A DNA stretch of 64,000 nucleotides from positions 61,263 through 125,262 of the forward strand of contig NZ_LNNH01000007.1 in NCBI RefSeq assembly GCF_001542915.1. Direction: 5' to 3'. Shown here piece by piece: positions 1-9,358 of the stretch. Made by a program: the position numbers and the translations under genes. Each line of letters starts with the position of its first letter. Position 1 is the first letter of the stretch. The DNA is from Peribacillus simplex (lineage in GTDB: Bacteria > Bacillota > Bacilli > Bacillales > DSM-1321). Below the pieces are notes generated by a model, which worked only from the letters and a program-made list of their open reading frames with translations, was not told the DNA's origin and did not search any database.

Positions 1-19
1 TATAACAAAAAGGTTAAGC

Positions 20-148
20 ATGTTTATCCCACAAGAAGCAGAATCTGACTTAACATTAGAAGAAATACAAGACTTATCGAAACGAATAAAAAAAGTAATA
101 CAAGGACTAAGAAATGCAGAGGTTGATTATAATTCATCAGCAGAATAG
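20..148 (+). CDS. Small reading frame, possibly the 3' end of a gene entering from the left
   Basis: Encodes about 42 residues from ATG, ending in TAG. The frame stays open upstream to the first base of the window, so it may be the tail of a longer protein. The product is acidic at the start and has a short helical, lysine-rich middle. I do not recognise it. No good ribosome binding site is visible, so its coding status is uncertain. Confidence 0.3.
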   Translation: MFIPQEAESDLTLEEIQDLSKRIKKVIQGLRNAEVDYNSSAE

Positions 149-306
149 CAGGTGAAAGAAAAATATTTAATCATGAAGTGTTAACCTTGAGTGGACAAAG
201 CCATTCGAGGTTTTTTAATGAATTAGACAGTTTTAAATCTTAGTATGTTATCTATGATGGCTAAGTGTTATTTTTATAATTTTTGAAATTACAGGAAACT
301 AAACAA

Positions 307-515
307 ATGAACCAACTAGAAGCAAAAGAAATAATCGAGCAATTTCATAGTTTTTGCGCAGATAAAGCAATCAATGAAGAGAATGGGGATTGATATCAAT
401 CACCGATATAAATATAAAAAAGCATTATAGGGGCTTTTATGTCCAGATCCCAGTTTATCCTATGTTAAACAGGAACCGCGACGGTTTGTACCTCATGTAC
501 TGGAAAAAGGTTTGA
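307..515 (+). pseudogene. Possible frameshifted small gene of unknown function
   Basis: An ATG at 307 opens a 28-residue frame (begins MNQLEAKEIIEQF) that stops at 391-393. Directly at that stop a second frame continues with plausible protein sequence to a stop at 513-515, as if one indel had split a gene of about 68 codons. No family is recognised. The stretch 516-658 holds no reading frame I can support. This fits a decayed mobile or accessory locus, but the call is weak. Confidence 0.28.
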
Positions 516-658
516 ATATCCACCCAATTCTTTAATTAAGCAAGCAAGCGATTAGTTTTACAAAAAGTGGGTATAAAGTATGGAGCGACCTTTCATTTAA
601 TAGCTAACACTAAGTTTTCTTTATGTTGAATAAGGAGAATTTGGTGGGAGGTGATTAA

Positions 659-850
659 ATGAGGAAAGTCTATGGTATTAAAAGTTTAATAAAGTACCTT
701 GAGTCGGTAAATCAGCCAATTACCGAAGAGGAGATCAATGATCTGATATTAAATAAAAAGATACCCCATCTCAGACCCATCAATAATTTACTGGTTTTTA
801 ATTTAGATCATATTGATGGCTGGCTTCATGACCAGCCATCCAAACCTTAA
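659..850 (+). CDS. Small excisionase/MerR-like DNA-binding protein
   Basis: A 63-residue product with a good ribosome binding site (GGGAGGTG about 6 bases upstream). The pattern 'DLILNKKIPHLRP...VFNLDHIDGWL' resembles the winged-helix layout of excisionase-type proteins: helix, then 'KKIP' turn, then a strand, then a helix ending in W-L. Such proteins bind DNA in phage and element excision or as small regulators. No integrase is visible in the window, so it is either an orphan or its partner lies to the left. Family assignment is inferred from pattern only. Confidence 0.5.
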   Translation: MRKVYGIKSLIKYLESVNQPITEEEINDLILNKKIPHLRPINNLLVFNLDHIDGWLHDQPSKP

Positions 851-891
851 CTAATGGAAGCCCTGCTTACAAGTGAATTTAAAAGGGAAAA

Positions 892-940
892 GCCGGCCAA
901 GGTGTTTCATGAAAACCTTGGCCGGCTCCTTTTCTTTTTT
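892..940. terminator. Bidirectional intrinsic terminator
   Basis: Perfect 11-bp stem GCCGGCCAAGG / CCTTGGCCGGC (892-902 and 916-926) followed by a T-rich run. It sits between convergent genes and has A-rich sequence on the left, so it can serve both. Confidence 0.85.
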
Positions 941-974
941 ATTAGTGGAAAGGGATCACCAGCTGGCGCATGAC

Positions 975-2231
975 TCATAATAGCGTAAGCAGGGCTTGGA
1001 TGCCGGTCAGGATGATCCCGATTATAAAACCGCATACGGCTCCGTTCACCCGGATCCATTGCAAGTCTTTTCCTACCCCATTTTCCATCATGTCGATCAG
1101 CGTTTCGTTATCTAGCTTATCGAGATTTTCCTGGACAAGATTGCCGATTTGCGTATGATTATTTTCAATGAGAGCAGTAATTTGCTTCTGGATCCATTGA
1201 TCGATGCTGGTGCTATTTTCTTTCATATTATCCAGGACTCGCTGAATGATGGGGGTCAAGTAAGCGTCCATGAAATGCTCACCTTCGACGAATTCCAGTG
1301 CTTCTTGTTGAATTTGTTGTAGACCTCCCGTTATGGTTGCCTCGGGCTCCCATTTCGTTAGAAGTTGTTCCTTCCATTTTTCAACTCCTTGTAACAGTTC
1401 CCTGTTATCGTTAATGCCTTGAATTTCTTTCCTGATATATAAGATTAAAGCTTCTCTATTTGGTTCCTTCTCATTTTTTAAATTATTTACGACACTTAAC
1501 AGAAGGTTTTGGATGATATTGCCCAGTTTCTCCTCGTTAAGCAAGCTTTGAATCGATTTAACGGCAAACTGAAGCATGCCCTCCAGTTCAATCTTGCTGA
1601 GTACATCCATGGAAACAGTGCCTAGCCTGTGTCCGGTTTCTTTTTGCCTTAACCAATCTTCAGCTTTTTTCAAAACATGGTCCAAAGCCTTTTTATCAAA
1701 CTCTTCGTTTACTAACTGTGAACTTACAGCATGTAGAAGCTTGCTCATGTCTATGTTAGAAAGTGATCCTTTTATTTTTTTTGCAACAAAAGGCGTAATC
1801 TTTTCTATATCTATATAACATATCATTTGCTTAATAAGTTTAATCAGGACTTTTCTGAACGTGTCACTTTGTGTCTCTTTTACTATGACTGGGATCAATT
1901 TTTCTGTAAAAGGAATGTTTTTGACTTTATCCTGAATGCTCTCCTTAGACAGCCAATCGTTTTTCAGCATTGAAACCAGTGCATGGGTCATTCTTTTCCG
2001 GTTGTTGGGCAAGAGAGCTGTATGGGGGATCGGAATTCCAAGCGGATGGCGGAATAGTGCAGTGACGGCAAACCAATCTGCCAATCCACCGACAAGTCCT
2101 GCCTCGAATCCTCCGTGTAATAAATCCAGCGGCAAGGAACCTAGAAAGGGAGTGGTTGCAATATATCCCGCTCCCATGATCAATAATGAATACCGAGCTA
2201 TTTTTCTTGACGATTTTATTTTTGGCGACAT
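975..2231 (-). CDS. DUF445 family membrane protein
   Basis: A 418-residue protein of the DUF445 family (E. coli YjiN relatives); function unknown. One hydrophobic segment lies near residues 12-35 and another at the extreme C-terminus, with a long helical middle. The family signature is the N-terminal block 'GGFEAGLVGGLADWFAVTAL' followed by 'FRHPLGIPIPHTALLP' at about residues 40-75. It appears to be expressed alone, facing a minus-strand transporter upstream. Length is normal for the family. Confidence 0.85.
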   Translation of the reverse strand: MSPKIKSSRKIARYSLLIMGAGYIATTPFLGSLPLDLLHGGFEAGLVGGLADWFAVTALFRHPLGIPIPHTALLPNNRKRMTHALVSMLKNDWLSKESIQDKVKNIPFTEKLIPVIVKETQSDTFRKVLIKLIKQMICYIDIEKITPFVAKKIKGSLSNIDMSKLLHAVSSQLVNEEFDKKALDHVLKKAEDWLRQKETGHRLGTVSMDVLSKIELEGMLQFAVKSIQSLLNEEKLGNIIQNLLLSVVNNLKNEKEPNREALILYIRKEIQGINDNRELLQGVEKWKEQLLTKWEPEATITGGLQQIQQEALEFVEGEHFMDAYLTPIIQRVLDNMKENSTSIDQWIQKQITALIENNHTQIGNLVQENLDKLDNETLIDMMENGVGKDLQWIRVNGAVCGFIIGIILTGIQALLTLL

Positions 2232-2409
2232 TTTATTCCCTCATCCTTAACATGATATTCCATTATTAGTATCGAATCATCAACGTATTTTATGTTTTGC
2301 TTTTATTTAGTAGTATAGCAGGTAGTTCAAAAAAATACCCACAACTAAGGCGGTAAGTTCATATTTCGGGAATGGGGAAACTGCTTATTAAGAAGAAAAT
2401 ACTTGCAAT

Positions 2410-2437
2410 CAAAAAAAGCCGATCATTTCGATCGGCT
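2410..2437 (-). terminator. Terminator of the BASS transporter gene
   Basis: Stem AGCCGATC / GATCGGCT (2417-2424 and 2430-2437). Read on the minus strand it is followed by a run of seven T. It lies 30 bases after the stop of the gene at 2468-3442. Confidence 0.8.
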
Positions 2438-2467
2438 AAAAACGGCAAAAACGTTCAAAGTTCATCA

Positions 2468-3442
2468 TTATATGCTTTTTTTAATCGAATCATTTTTAAC
2501 TTCCACACTCTTTTTTCTCTCTTGCATGCGGCTGAAAATATAGGCTAATATGGATCCGGATATATTATGCCAAACACTGAAGATGGCACTGGGTACAGCA
2601 GCTAAAGGCGAGAAATGGGCGGTTGCTATCGCTACACCCAAACCGGAATTCTGCATCCCGACCTCCATGGCAACGGCCTTCTGTTTTGCCAAATCCATCC
2701 CGCATAACCGGGCAAAGAAAAAGCCAAGAATAAAACCAAGAACATTATGAAGCACGACGACCGCGAAAATCATTAACCCGGTTTTAGCCAGCTGATCTTG
2801 ACTGCCTGCGACGACGGCTGAAACGATCAGGACGATGGCAATGACTGATACGAGGGGCAAAGCCTTTGCACCGGCCTCTGCCTGTTTACCGAAAAACTTC
2901 TTGACGATGAATCCAAGCAGGAGCGGGATGATCACGACTTGAATGATGGAAATGAATAACGATCCAATGCTGATATTGACCCATTTACTTGCCAACAGCA
3001 GGATGAGAAGCGGGGTGATGATGGGCGCTAAAATGGTGGATACGGAAGCGATGGCAACCGCAAGTGCAACATTTCCTCGTGCAAGGAACACCATGACATT
3101 TGAAGCTGTCCCACTAGGGCAGCAACCGACCAAAATGACGCCGACCGCCACTTCTTTCGGCAGGTCGAACAGGATTGCCAAAGCAAATGCCAATAACGGC
3201 ATAATGATGAAGTGTCCTGCCACCCCGAGGGCTACATCTTTCGGTCGCCGGAAAACTTCTTTGAAATCAGCGGCGGACAGTGTAAGACCCATGCCAAACA
3301 TGACTATACCCAATAAAGGAACGATGTACGCTCCAATCCATATAAAGTGATTAGGCATGAAATATGCTAGGACTGCAAATATCATCACCCATAAGGTAAA
3401 TGTTTTTCCAGCAAATGCGCTGACTTTCTCTACTAAACCCAT
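2468..3442 (-). CDS. yocS: Bile acid:sodium symporter (BASS) family carrier, YocS-like
   Basis: A 324-residue, very hydrophobic protein with about nine membrane segments. It carries the BASS signature regions 'GCCPSGTASNVMVFLARGNVALAVAIAS' (split here as GCCPSGTASN plus the following helix, about residues 106-135) and the later 'EVGMQNSGLGVAIA' motif near residue 255, both of which line the substrate and sodium site in this fold. Length and sequence fit Bacillus YocS. The substrate is not known; bacterial members move organic anions such as keto-acids or sterols with sodium. Transcribed alone with its own terminator. Confidence 0.82.
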   Translation of the reverse strand: MGLVEKVSAFAGKTFTLWVMIFAVLAYFMPNHFIWIGAYIVPLLGIVMFGMGLTLSAADFKEVFRRPKDVALGVAGHFIIMPLLAFALAILFDLPKEVAVGVILVGCCPSGTASNVMVFLARGNVALAVAIASVSTILAPIITPLLILLLASKWVNISIGSLFISIIQVVIIPLLLGFIVKKFFGKQAEAGAKALPLVSVIAIVLIVSAVVAGSQDQLAKTGLMIFAVVVLHNVLGFILGFFFARLCGMDLAKQKAVAMEVGMQNSGLGVAIATAHFSPLAAVPSAIFSVWHNISGSILAYIFSRMQERKKSVEVKNDSIKKSI

Positions 3443-3721
3443 AATGACCTCCTAGATGTTTTAAAATAAATCAATTATAGTGTATATTCAGAATATTTAA
3501 AACCCCATTTCGGTAATAAAAAATATCCATGCATGTTAACCCGCTAATTGGGCTGAATTTAAATGCAGGCAAAGAAAGTTAGGATCATGCCGTTTTTGTG
3601 AGATGAGAACATAAAAGCGGCCAGCCAATAAGGAACGGGAAGCTACAATCAGTATGGGTTGTTTTAAAAGCCCAATTATTGCTATTGTAAGAATAATGAC
3701 GGTAATACATGAAGTGGAGAT

Positions 3722-4408
3722 GTGGGTGCTTTGATACATATATTAATTGCGGATGATGATCGGCATATTCGGGAATTGCTTAAATTCCACCTGGAGAAGG
3801 AAGGGTACATCGTTTTCGAAGCGGAGGATGGCAATGAGGCCTCGCTGCTACTTGAGAACGAGCGAATCCATCTCGCCGTTGTCGATATTATGATGCCTTA
3901 TAAAAACGGCCTGGACCTTTGTAAGGAAATACGTGATCAATATGACTTGCCGGTGATCTTATTGACTGCTAAAGATCAACTTATCGATAAAGAAAAGGGT
4001 TATTTTGCCGGTACCGATGATTATCTTGTCAAGCCATTTGAGCCAAGGGAACTAATATTTCGAATAAAGGCTCTATTGCGAAGGTACCGAATGGTTAATT
4101 CCGAATCAATTGCATTGAACGAAACGATTATTGACCGTAAAAGCTATGAGGTGCGAATTGAGGGGAAGACATTGCTCCTGCCGCTTAAGGAATTTGAGCT
4201 GCTGGCACAGTTAGGGAGTTTCCCTGAGCAGGTTTTTACGCGTGAGCAGCTGATTGAACTCGTATGGGGCGCTGATTTTGAAGGAGATGACCGAACGATC
4301 GATGTCCACATAAAACGATTAAGGGAGCGCTTCTCCGGACGGACCGATGATTTCGCCATCACCACCGTTCGTGGCCTCGGTTATAAGCTGGAGGTCAATA
4401 AAAAGTGA
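3722..4408 (+). CDS. hssR: Heme-sensing response regulator HssR (OmpR family)
   Basis: About 226-228 residues: an N-terminal receiver domain with the acidic pocket 'ADDD' and phospho-acceptor Asp near residue 53 ('VVDIMMP'), switch residues T ('LLTAKD') and K ('LVKPFEP'), then an OmpR/PhoB winged helix ending 'TTVRGLGYKLE'. Next to an HssS-like kinase and HrtBA-like transporter, this is HssR. GTG at 3722 lies too close to the GGAG at 3716-3719; TTG at 3731 is the better-spaced start. The stop overlaps the kinase start by 4 bases, so the two are translationally coupled. Confidence 0.85.
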   Translation: MGALIHILIADDDRHIRELLKFHLEKEGYIVFEAEDGNEASLLLENERIHLAVVDIMMPYKNGLDLCKEIRDQYDLPVILLTAKDQLIDKEKGYFAGTDDYLVKPFEPRELIFRIKALLRRYRMVNSESIALNETIIDRKSYEVRIEGKTLLLPLKEFELLAQLGSFPEQVFTREQLIELVWGADFEGDDRTIDVHIKRLRERFSGRTDDFAITTVRGLGYKLEVNKK

Positions 4409-5784
4409 AAACACTCTATTTCAGGATAGTTATTCAAACCATACTGATCATGGTGCTCGCCAGTGTCATCGCCTTTTTAATTTCCAATGTCTACTACCAT
4501 AAGGTTCAAAAACCCTATAATGGTGAGAAAATTAGCAAAGTCGCTAGTGATATCGTTTCCTTATATGAGGAAAATCCAAGTCAGGATATCGATGCCTATT
4601 TAAACCATATAGCAGGATTGCACTATCAGATGTATTTGTTTAATGAGCGGGGTGAAGGAACTTTATATGGGGAGCCGTTTCGGGAAACCGCTTTGGATTC
4701 AGGCACGATTTCTGGAGTTTTGAATGGCAAGACCTACCAAGGAATCGCCAGCTATAATAATGGGTTATTCATTACCGGATTTTTTGATGATGTATTAATC
4801 AATAGCATCGGTGTCCCGATTAATGTGGATGGCGAGAAACATGCCCTGTTTGTTCGGCCGAATATAGAATTGCAGTTTGGCGAAATACGCTTTTTCCTTG
4901 CCGTTTTGCTAATACTCACACTACTGCTCAGTTTTTTATTCGTGATCATCAATACACGTTTCATCGTCAAGCCAATTACGAAATTGACTGAAGCTACGAA
5001 GAGAATCGCTGATGGAGATTATGGCAGTGAATTGAATGTATCCCGACGTGATGAAATCGGGGATCTGGCACAGCATTTTTCGAAAATGACCCAAAGTATC
5101 CAGCGGCTGGATGAAATGAGACAGGAGTTCGTATCGAACGTTTCTCATGAAATTCAATCGCCGCTTGCATCCATCCAAGGATTTTCGCAAACCCTGCAAT
5201 CAGAGGAATTAACAAGGGAACAAAGAAATCAGTACTTGTCCATAATCGAAAAAGAGAGCAGGCGTATGTCTTTACTAAGTAAACAACTGCTTCAGCTAGC
5301 TTCGTTGGATAAAGAGGAAGATCCGCTGCAGCGGTCCAGTTTTGATTTGGCGCAGCAAATTCGGCAAGTGATGTTCATGCTGGAATGGAATTGGCGGGAG
5401 AAAGAAATGGTGATCGAAATGGATGTGCCTTCAATCGTCGTTTTTGCAGATGAGAAACTTATGAGCCAAGTATGGACGAACTTGATAACCAACAGCATTA
5501 AATATTCCGAAATGGGCAGCACAATTTACATTCGCCTCAAAAAACTGGATCATTTTGTTGAAGTGATGATTTCAGATACGGGCCTGGGAATTTCGGAAGA
5601 AGACCTCCCGTATATCCTGGATCGGTTTTATAAAGTAGACAAAGTGAGGAATCGCAGTGAAACCGGCAGCGGCTTAGGGCTTTCAATTACGAAGAAGACG
5701 ATAGACCTGCATGGCGGAACGATTGAAGTTCAAAGCGAACTTGGCAAGGGAACCACTTTTTATATCCGTTTGCCCCTTATGTAA
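4405..5784 (+). CDS. hssS: Heme-sensing histidine kinase HssS
   Basis: A 459-residue sensor kinase: TM1 at about 7-28, an extracellular sensor of about 125 residues, TM2 at about 157-180, HAMP, HisKA with the phospho-acceptor His at residue 248 ('SNVSHEIQSP'), and an ATPase domain with 'NLITNSIKYS', 'DTGLGIS' and 'GSGLGLSIT'. The sensor contains 'LYGEPFRE' and 'TGFFDDV', which I recognise from staphylococcal HssS. HssS autophosphorylates when heme is in excess and passes the phosphate to HssR. GTG start, well-spaced GGAGG upstream. Confidence 0.87.
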   Translation: MKTLYFRIVIQTILIMVLASVIAFLISNVYYHKVQKPYNGEKISKVASDIVSLYEENPSQDIDAYLNHIAGLHYQMYLFNERGEGTLYGEPFRETALDSGTISGVLNGKTYQGIASYNNGLFITGFFDDVLINSIGVPINVDGEKHALFVRPNIELQFGEIRFFLAVLLILTLLLSFLFVIINTRFIVKPITKLTEATKRIADGDYGSELNVSRRDEIGDLAQHFSKMTQSIQRLDEMRQEFVSNVSHEIQSPLASIQGFSQTLQSEELTREQRNQYLSIIEKESRRMSLLSKQLLQLASLDKEEDPLQRSSFDLAQQIRQVMFMLEWNWREKEMVIEMDVPSIVVFADEKLMSQVWTNLITNSIKYSEMGSTIYIRLKKLDHFVEVMISDTGLGISEEDLPYILDRFYKVDKVRNRSETGSGLGLSITKKTIDLHGGTIEVQSELGKGTTFYIRLPLM

Positions 5785-5790
5785 TCATTC

Positions 5791-5810
5791 GTTCATCTTC
5801 CATTCATATT
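5791..5810 (+). promoter_or_regulatory. HssR direct repeat upstream of hrtBA
   Basis: GTTCATCTT-CC-ATTCATATT (5791-5799 and 5802-5810) matches the known HssR site GTTCATATT-N2-GTTCATATT with two mismatches. A third partial copy, ATTCATACC, lies at 5826-5834. The site lies between the hssS stop and the hrtB start. Confidence 0.8.
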
Positions 5811-5882
5811 GGTTGATTACAATCCATTCATACCGATCGAAGGCTTATGGATCGGTTAACAAAAGGAATGGGAGATGAGATC

Positions 5883-6989
5883 ATGTTTTTAGCCATACGT
5901 GAACTGAAGCATTCAAAGCTACGTTATTCGCTGATTGGATTGATCATGGTATTGGTCGCTTTGCTTGTCTTTATCATTTCAGGATTAGCCAATGGTCTTT
6001 CTTCAGATAACGCTTCATCCATACAAAACATGAAGGCTGACTATTTCGTCATGGAGCATGACTCGAAAAACAAATTGAATCGGTCGATCATATCCATGGA
6101 CACGCTGGATGAACTCCGGGCTTCACCGGATGTGCAAGCAGCAGAAGGTCTGGGGCAAATGATGAGCACCTTAAATCAAATCGGTTCAAATGAAAAAACG
6201 GATGTCACGATTTTTGCGACCAATGGCAAAGGTATTTTGGCACCGGAAGTCATGGAGGGAAAGATCTATGATGATAAGAGACAAGGTGAGGCTGTTGCTG
6301 ATCGTTCCTTAAAAGAGGTTGGCTATAAGTTAGGCGATTCATTTCGAGATGATTGGTCAGGAAAGGTTTTCACCATTGTTGGTTTTACGGAAAAGCAATC
6401 TTACAGCCATTCGCCGGTTGTCTACATGAATGTTAACGGATGGAGGGAGATCAATCCGGCACTGAAAAATCAAGCGAAGAATTCGATCAGTGCGATAGCT
6501 GTGCAGATGGATGCGAAGGCAGAAGAAACTATACGTAAGTCATTATCTGAAGGCGTAACACTTCTATCAAAAGATGAATTGCTTCAGAGTATCCCAGGCT
6601 TCAAAGAGGAACAGGGCACATTGACGATGATGATTGCCTTCTTGTTTGTCATCGCAGCGTTTGTCTTGGCTGTATTCTTCTATGTGATAACCTTGCAGAA
6701 AACGAATCAATTCGGAGTCCTTAAAGCACTTGGTGCCAATACGGTTTATCTTGCAAAAAGCATTGTTGGCCAGGTCATGCTGCTTGCCGTTGTATGCATC
6801 GTTATCAGTGTGGCACTGACATATGGAGTCACTTTCATCATGCCAGAGGGGATGCCTTTTGAATTGCGTCCAGATCTGGTCATTAAATATTCCCTGTTAC
6901 TTTTGGTTGTATCCGCATTGGGTTCACTGCTATCACTCTATCGAGTGGCGAAGATAGATGCCCTTCATGCAATTGGGAGGGTTTCGTGA
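5883..6989 (+). CDS. hrtB: Heme efflux ABC permease HrtB (FtsX/MacB type)
   Basis: A 368-residue permease with one N-terminal membrane segment (about 16-38), a large extracellular domain of about 200 residues, and three C-terminal membrane helices from about 245 on. This is the MacB/FtsX layout. HrtB is the membrane part of the heme-regulated transporter that protects cells from excess heme. The ATG at 5883 (MFLAIREL) is chosen because GGAG at 5871-5874 is 8 bases upstream; an in-frame ATG at 5847 has no site. It follows the HssR repeat and overlaps hrtA. Confidence 0.85.
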   Translation: MFLAIRELKHSKLRYSLIGLIMVLVALLVFIISGLANGLSSDNASSIQNMKADYFVMEHDSKNKLNRSIISMDTLDELRASPDVQAAEGLGQMMSTLNQIGSNEKTDVTIFATNGKGILAPEVMEGKIYDDKRQGEAVADRSLKEVGYKLGDSFRDDWSGKVFTIVGFTEKQSYSHSPVVYMNVNGWREINPALKNQAKNSISAIAVQMDAKAEETIRKSLSEGVTLLSKDELLQSIPGFKEEQGTLTMMIAFLFVIAAFVLAVFFYVITLQKTNQFGVLKALGANTVYLAKSIVGQVMLLAVVCIVISVALTYGVTFIMPEGMPFELRPDLVIKYSLLLLVVSALGSLLSLYRVAKIDALHAIGRVS

Positions 6990-7696
6990 TGGGTGATAAG
7001 CTATTGTTTGAAAACATCAGTAAAATTTATGGAGAAGGCGACAACATGGTGACGGCCCTTGATGATATTTCCCTAGCAGTGAGAGCAGGGGAATTCGTTG
7101 CCATCGCGGGACCATCTGGCTCAGGAAAAAGCACGTTCCTTTCCATAGCCGGTGCATTACTTTCCCCGAGTAAAGGCCGTATTCTCCTGGATGAGAAAGA
7201 TATCACTTCATTACCTTCAAAGGAATTGACCCGGGTGCGTCTTGAAAAGATCGGATTCATTTTTCAAGCGGCGAACCTAGTGCCATATCTGACCGTGCGT
7301 GAACAGCTTCTGCTACTTTCTGAATTGACTGGCAAGCGGGATAAAAAAGCTGTGATAAAAGCGGATGATCTGCTTAGCCATCTTGGCCTTGAACATCGGG
7401 CAGATCACTTGCCGGAAGCGCTGTCAGGTGGAGAGCGGCAGCGTGTAGCCATCGGCCGTTCGCTTATGAATGATCCGGAAATCATTTTAGCCGATGAACC
7501 AACCGCAAGCCTGGATTCCAAAAGGGGCAGGGATGTGGTCGAAATGCTTGTGCATGAGGTGAAGGCAAGAAATAAAGCGGCGATCATGGTTACGCACGAT
7601 GAAAGAATGTTGGATTTATGTGATCGGGTGATCCATATCATCGACGGCAAGATCTTTACAAATGGTGATACGGAAAAACGCGCGAACCTGCAATAA
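6989..7696 (+). CDS. hrtA: Heme efflux ABC ATPase HrtA
   Basis: A 235-residue ABC ATPase of the MacB/LolD class. It has Walker A 'GPSGSGKST' near residue 41, signature 'LSGGERQR', Walker B 'IILADEPTASLD' and the H-loop 'MVTHDERM'. It powers HrtB in exporting heme. The ATG at 6989 overlaps the hrtB stop by one base and is 8 bases after GGGAGG; the GTG one codon earlier is too close. Confidence 0.87.
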   Translation: MGDKLLFENISKIYGEGDNMVTALDDISLAVRAGEFVAIAGPSGSGKSTFLSIAGALLSPSKGRILLDEKDITSLPSKELTRVRLEKIGFIFQAANLVPYLTVREQLLLLSELTGKRDKKAVIKADDLLSHLGLEHRADHLPEALSGGERQRVAIGRSLMNDPEIILADEPTASLDSKRGRDVVEMLVHEVKARNKAAIMVTHDERMLDLCDRVIHIIDGKIFTNGDTEKRANLQ

Positions 7697-7721
7697 GTAG
7701 AATGGATAAGAGGAAAAATAG

Positions 7722-7766
7722 AGGCTGCTTCATTCCGGTAAGACGAGGAACGGGGCAGCCTATTTT
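7722..7766 (+). terminator. Terminator after hrtBA
   Basis: AGGCTGC (7722-7728) pairs with GCAGCCT (7755-7761), with further G-U tolerant pairs inside, followed by ATTTTGTT. Confidence 0.65.
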
Positions 7767-7929
7767 GTTCATGCCTGTTTCCCTTTTTGAATCGAGACAA
7801 TCGTAGAGGGGACAAATACAACTGAAAACAAAAAATCTTTGAAGGAATCAGTGGCTTTCCATGTTACTATAGAGCAGTGAAATTAACCTATCTTTTCACA
7901 TTAACCACACTTAAAGGAAGGTAATAACC

Positions 7930-8769
7930 ATGAAAAAGATTTCTTTAGATGTTTTCTTTATAGTAATTGGGGCTTTTATATTCGCCTTGGCAATAAACCT
8001 TTTCGTTATTCCGAATGAACTGGGGGAAGGGGGAGTCACGGGGATAACGATCATTTTATTTTATCTTTTTGAATGGTCGCCGGGACTTTTAAGCTTGATC
8101 ATCAATGCTTTCCTGCTCATTGTCGGTTATAAATATTTGTCGAAAATGACCACGATTTATACGATCGTTGCCGTTGCATTCAACTCGCTATTCCTTCATT
8201 TAACGGAGAGTTGGAATATATCTTCCGATGAAATTGTCATCAATGCGATATTTGGCGGAGTGTTTGCCGGTGCAGGAATTGGGATGATCATTCGAGTGGG
8301 CGGGACGACTGCCGGTACAACGATCCTGGCCAGAATCACGAATAAGTATTTGGGATGGAGCTTAAGTTATGGACTTCTGTTTTTCGATTTAATCGTTGCG
8401 TTCTCATCTTATTTCATCATTGGCGCAGAAGGCCTTATGCTTACAATCCTAATGCTTTATATTGGAACGAAAACGATGGAATTCATCATAGAGGGCTTGA
8501 ATCCGAAAAAAGCGATTACCATCATATCCAATGAAGCGGATCAGATTGCAAGTCAAGTAACCGTACTGATGGACAGAGGGGTAACCGTTTTTAGCGGTCA
8601 TGGATACTACACGAAAGCTTCAAAGGATATTTTATATATCGTTATCAGCAAGCAGGAGGTCCTCAAGTTAAAAAGGATCGTGAAGGCAACCGATAGCAAT
8701 GCATTTATTGCCATTCATGATGTCCGTGACGTATTTGGTGAAGGATTCCTCGATATATCGAAGTCCTGA
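7930..8769 (+). CDS. YitT family membrane protein (DUF161 plus DUF2179)
   Basis: A 279-residue protein with five or six N-terminal membrane segments (about 1-190) and a soluble C-terminal DUF2179 domain (about 195-275). The N-terminal 'NLFVIPNELGEGGVTGI' and 'GGTTAGTTILARI' stretches are typical of the YitT/YpjC/YvjA paralogues of Bacillus. Transport is suspected for the family but the substrate is unknown, and I cannot say which paralogue this is. Start supported by AAAGGAAGG 9 bases upstream. Single-gene unit with its own terminator. Confidence 0.8.
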   Translation: MKKISLDVFFIVIGAFIFALAINLFVIPNELGEGGVTGITIILFYLFEWSPGLLSLIINAFLLIVGYKYLSKMTTIYTIVAVAFNSLFLHLTESWNISSDEIVINAIFGGVFAGAGIGMIIRVGGTTAGTTILARITNKYLGWSLSYGLLFFDLIVAFSSYFIIGAEGLMLTILMLYIGTKTMEFIIEGLNPKKAITIISNEADQIASQVTVLMDRGVTVFSGHGYYTKASKDILYIVISKQEVLKLKRIVKATDSNAFIAIHDVRDVFGEGFLDISKS

Positions 8770-8798
8770 ATGGATTGTTTTTAGCTGGTGGATAAAGT

Positions 8799-8834
8799 GG
8801 TTTCGGAGTGATCTCATTCCGAAACCTTTTTTTT
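8799..8834 (+). terminator. Intrinsic terminator after the YitT-family gene
   Basis: Perfect 9-bp stem GGTTTCGGA / TCCGAAACC (8799-8807 and 8818-8826) followed by eight T. Confidence 0.92.
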
Positions 8835-8993
8835 ATTGCTGTTGTTCTATGTAGGAACCCTCGAATATTGTCTGAAGGTGTCATGAAATATATTGTAAAA
8901 TAATCTATATATTCAGAATAAAATGTTATATTATGTAATTCAGAAGTCATACAACCCTGACGAGTGCAGCCATTAATGATGGAGGTGTCCAAA

Positions 8994-9179
8994 ATGATCC
9001 TTTTGAAAGTGGATGACAGGAAGTTTGGGAAGCATACTATCAAGTATAGTGTAGTAGATAAGGAAACGAATGAATTGATCATCAGTGGTGTGTTTGAAGA
9101 ATTTGGACAAGCAAGCGACAAATATTATGAATTGAAAGATGAATACGGATCTTCCAATGTGAAGATGGTATTGAAATGA
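8994..9179 (+). CDS. Small conserved-looking protein of unknown function
   Basis: A 61-residue product (MILLKVDDRKFGKHTIKYSV...). The ATG at 8994 is chosen because GGAGGTG ends about 7 bases upstream; an in-frame ATG at 8964 lacks a site. Composition is mixed charged, with no membrane segment or signal peptide. Alternating strand and helix pattern suggests a compact alpha/beta fold. I do not recognise the family. It has its own terminator, which supports a real monocistronic gene. Confidence 0.6.
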   Translation: MILLKVDDRKFGKHTIKYSVVDKETNELIISGVFEEFGQASDKYYELKDEYGSSNVKMVLK

Positions 9180-9180
9180 A

Positions 9181-9212
9181 AAAAGGGGACCATTGGTTTA
9201 CCCTTTTTTATT
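9181..9212 (+). terminator. Terminator directly after the 61-residue gene
   Basis: AAAAGGG (9181-9187) pairs with CCCTTTT around 9201, running into TTTTATTTT. Confidence 0.7.
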
Positions 9213-9358
9213 TTAGTAGAGAAACATTATCATGCAAAAGGCCCGGATACTTATTTATTTTTATACTCACATATAGGAATAATTGCAGGTTTCCCCATCA
9301 TATAATTAAGTTGAGAAGGCTTTCTTGTACCTTTTTTTTGCAAAAACCTACAAAAATA

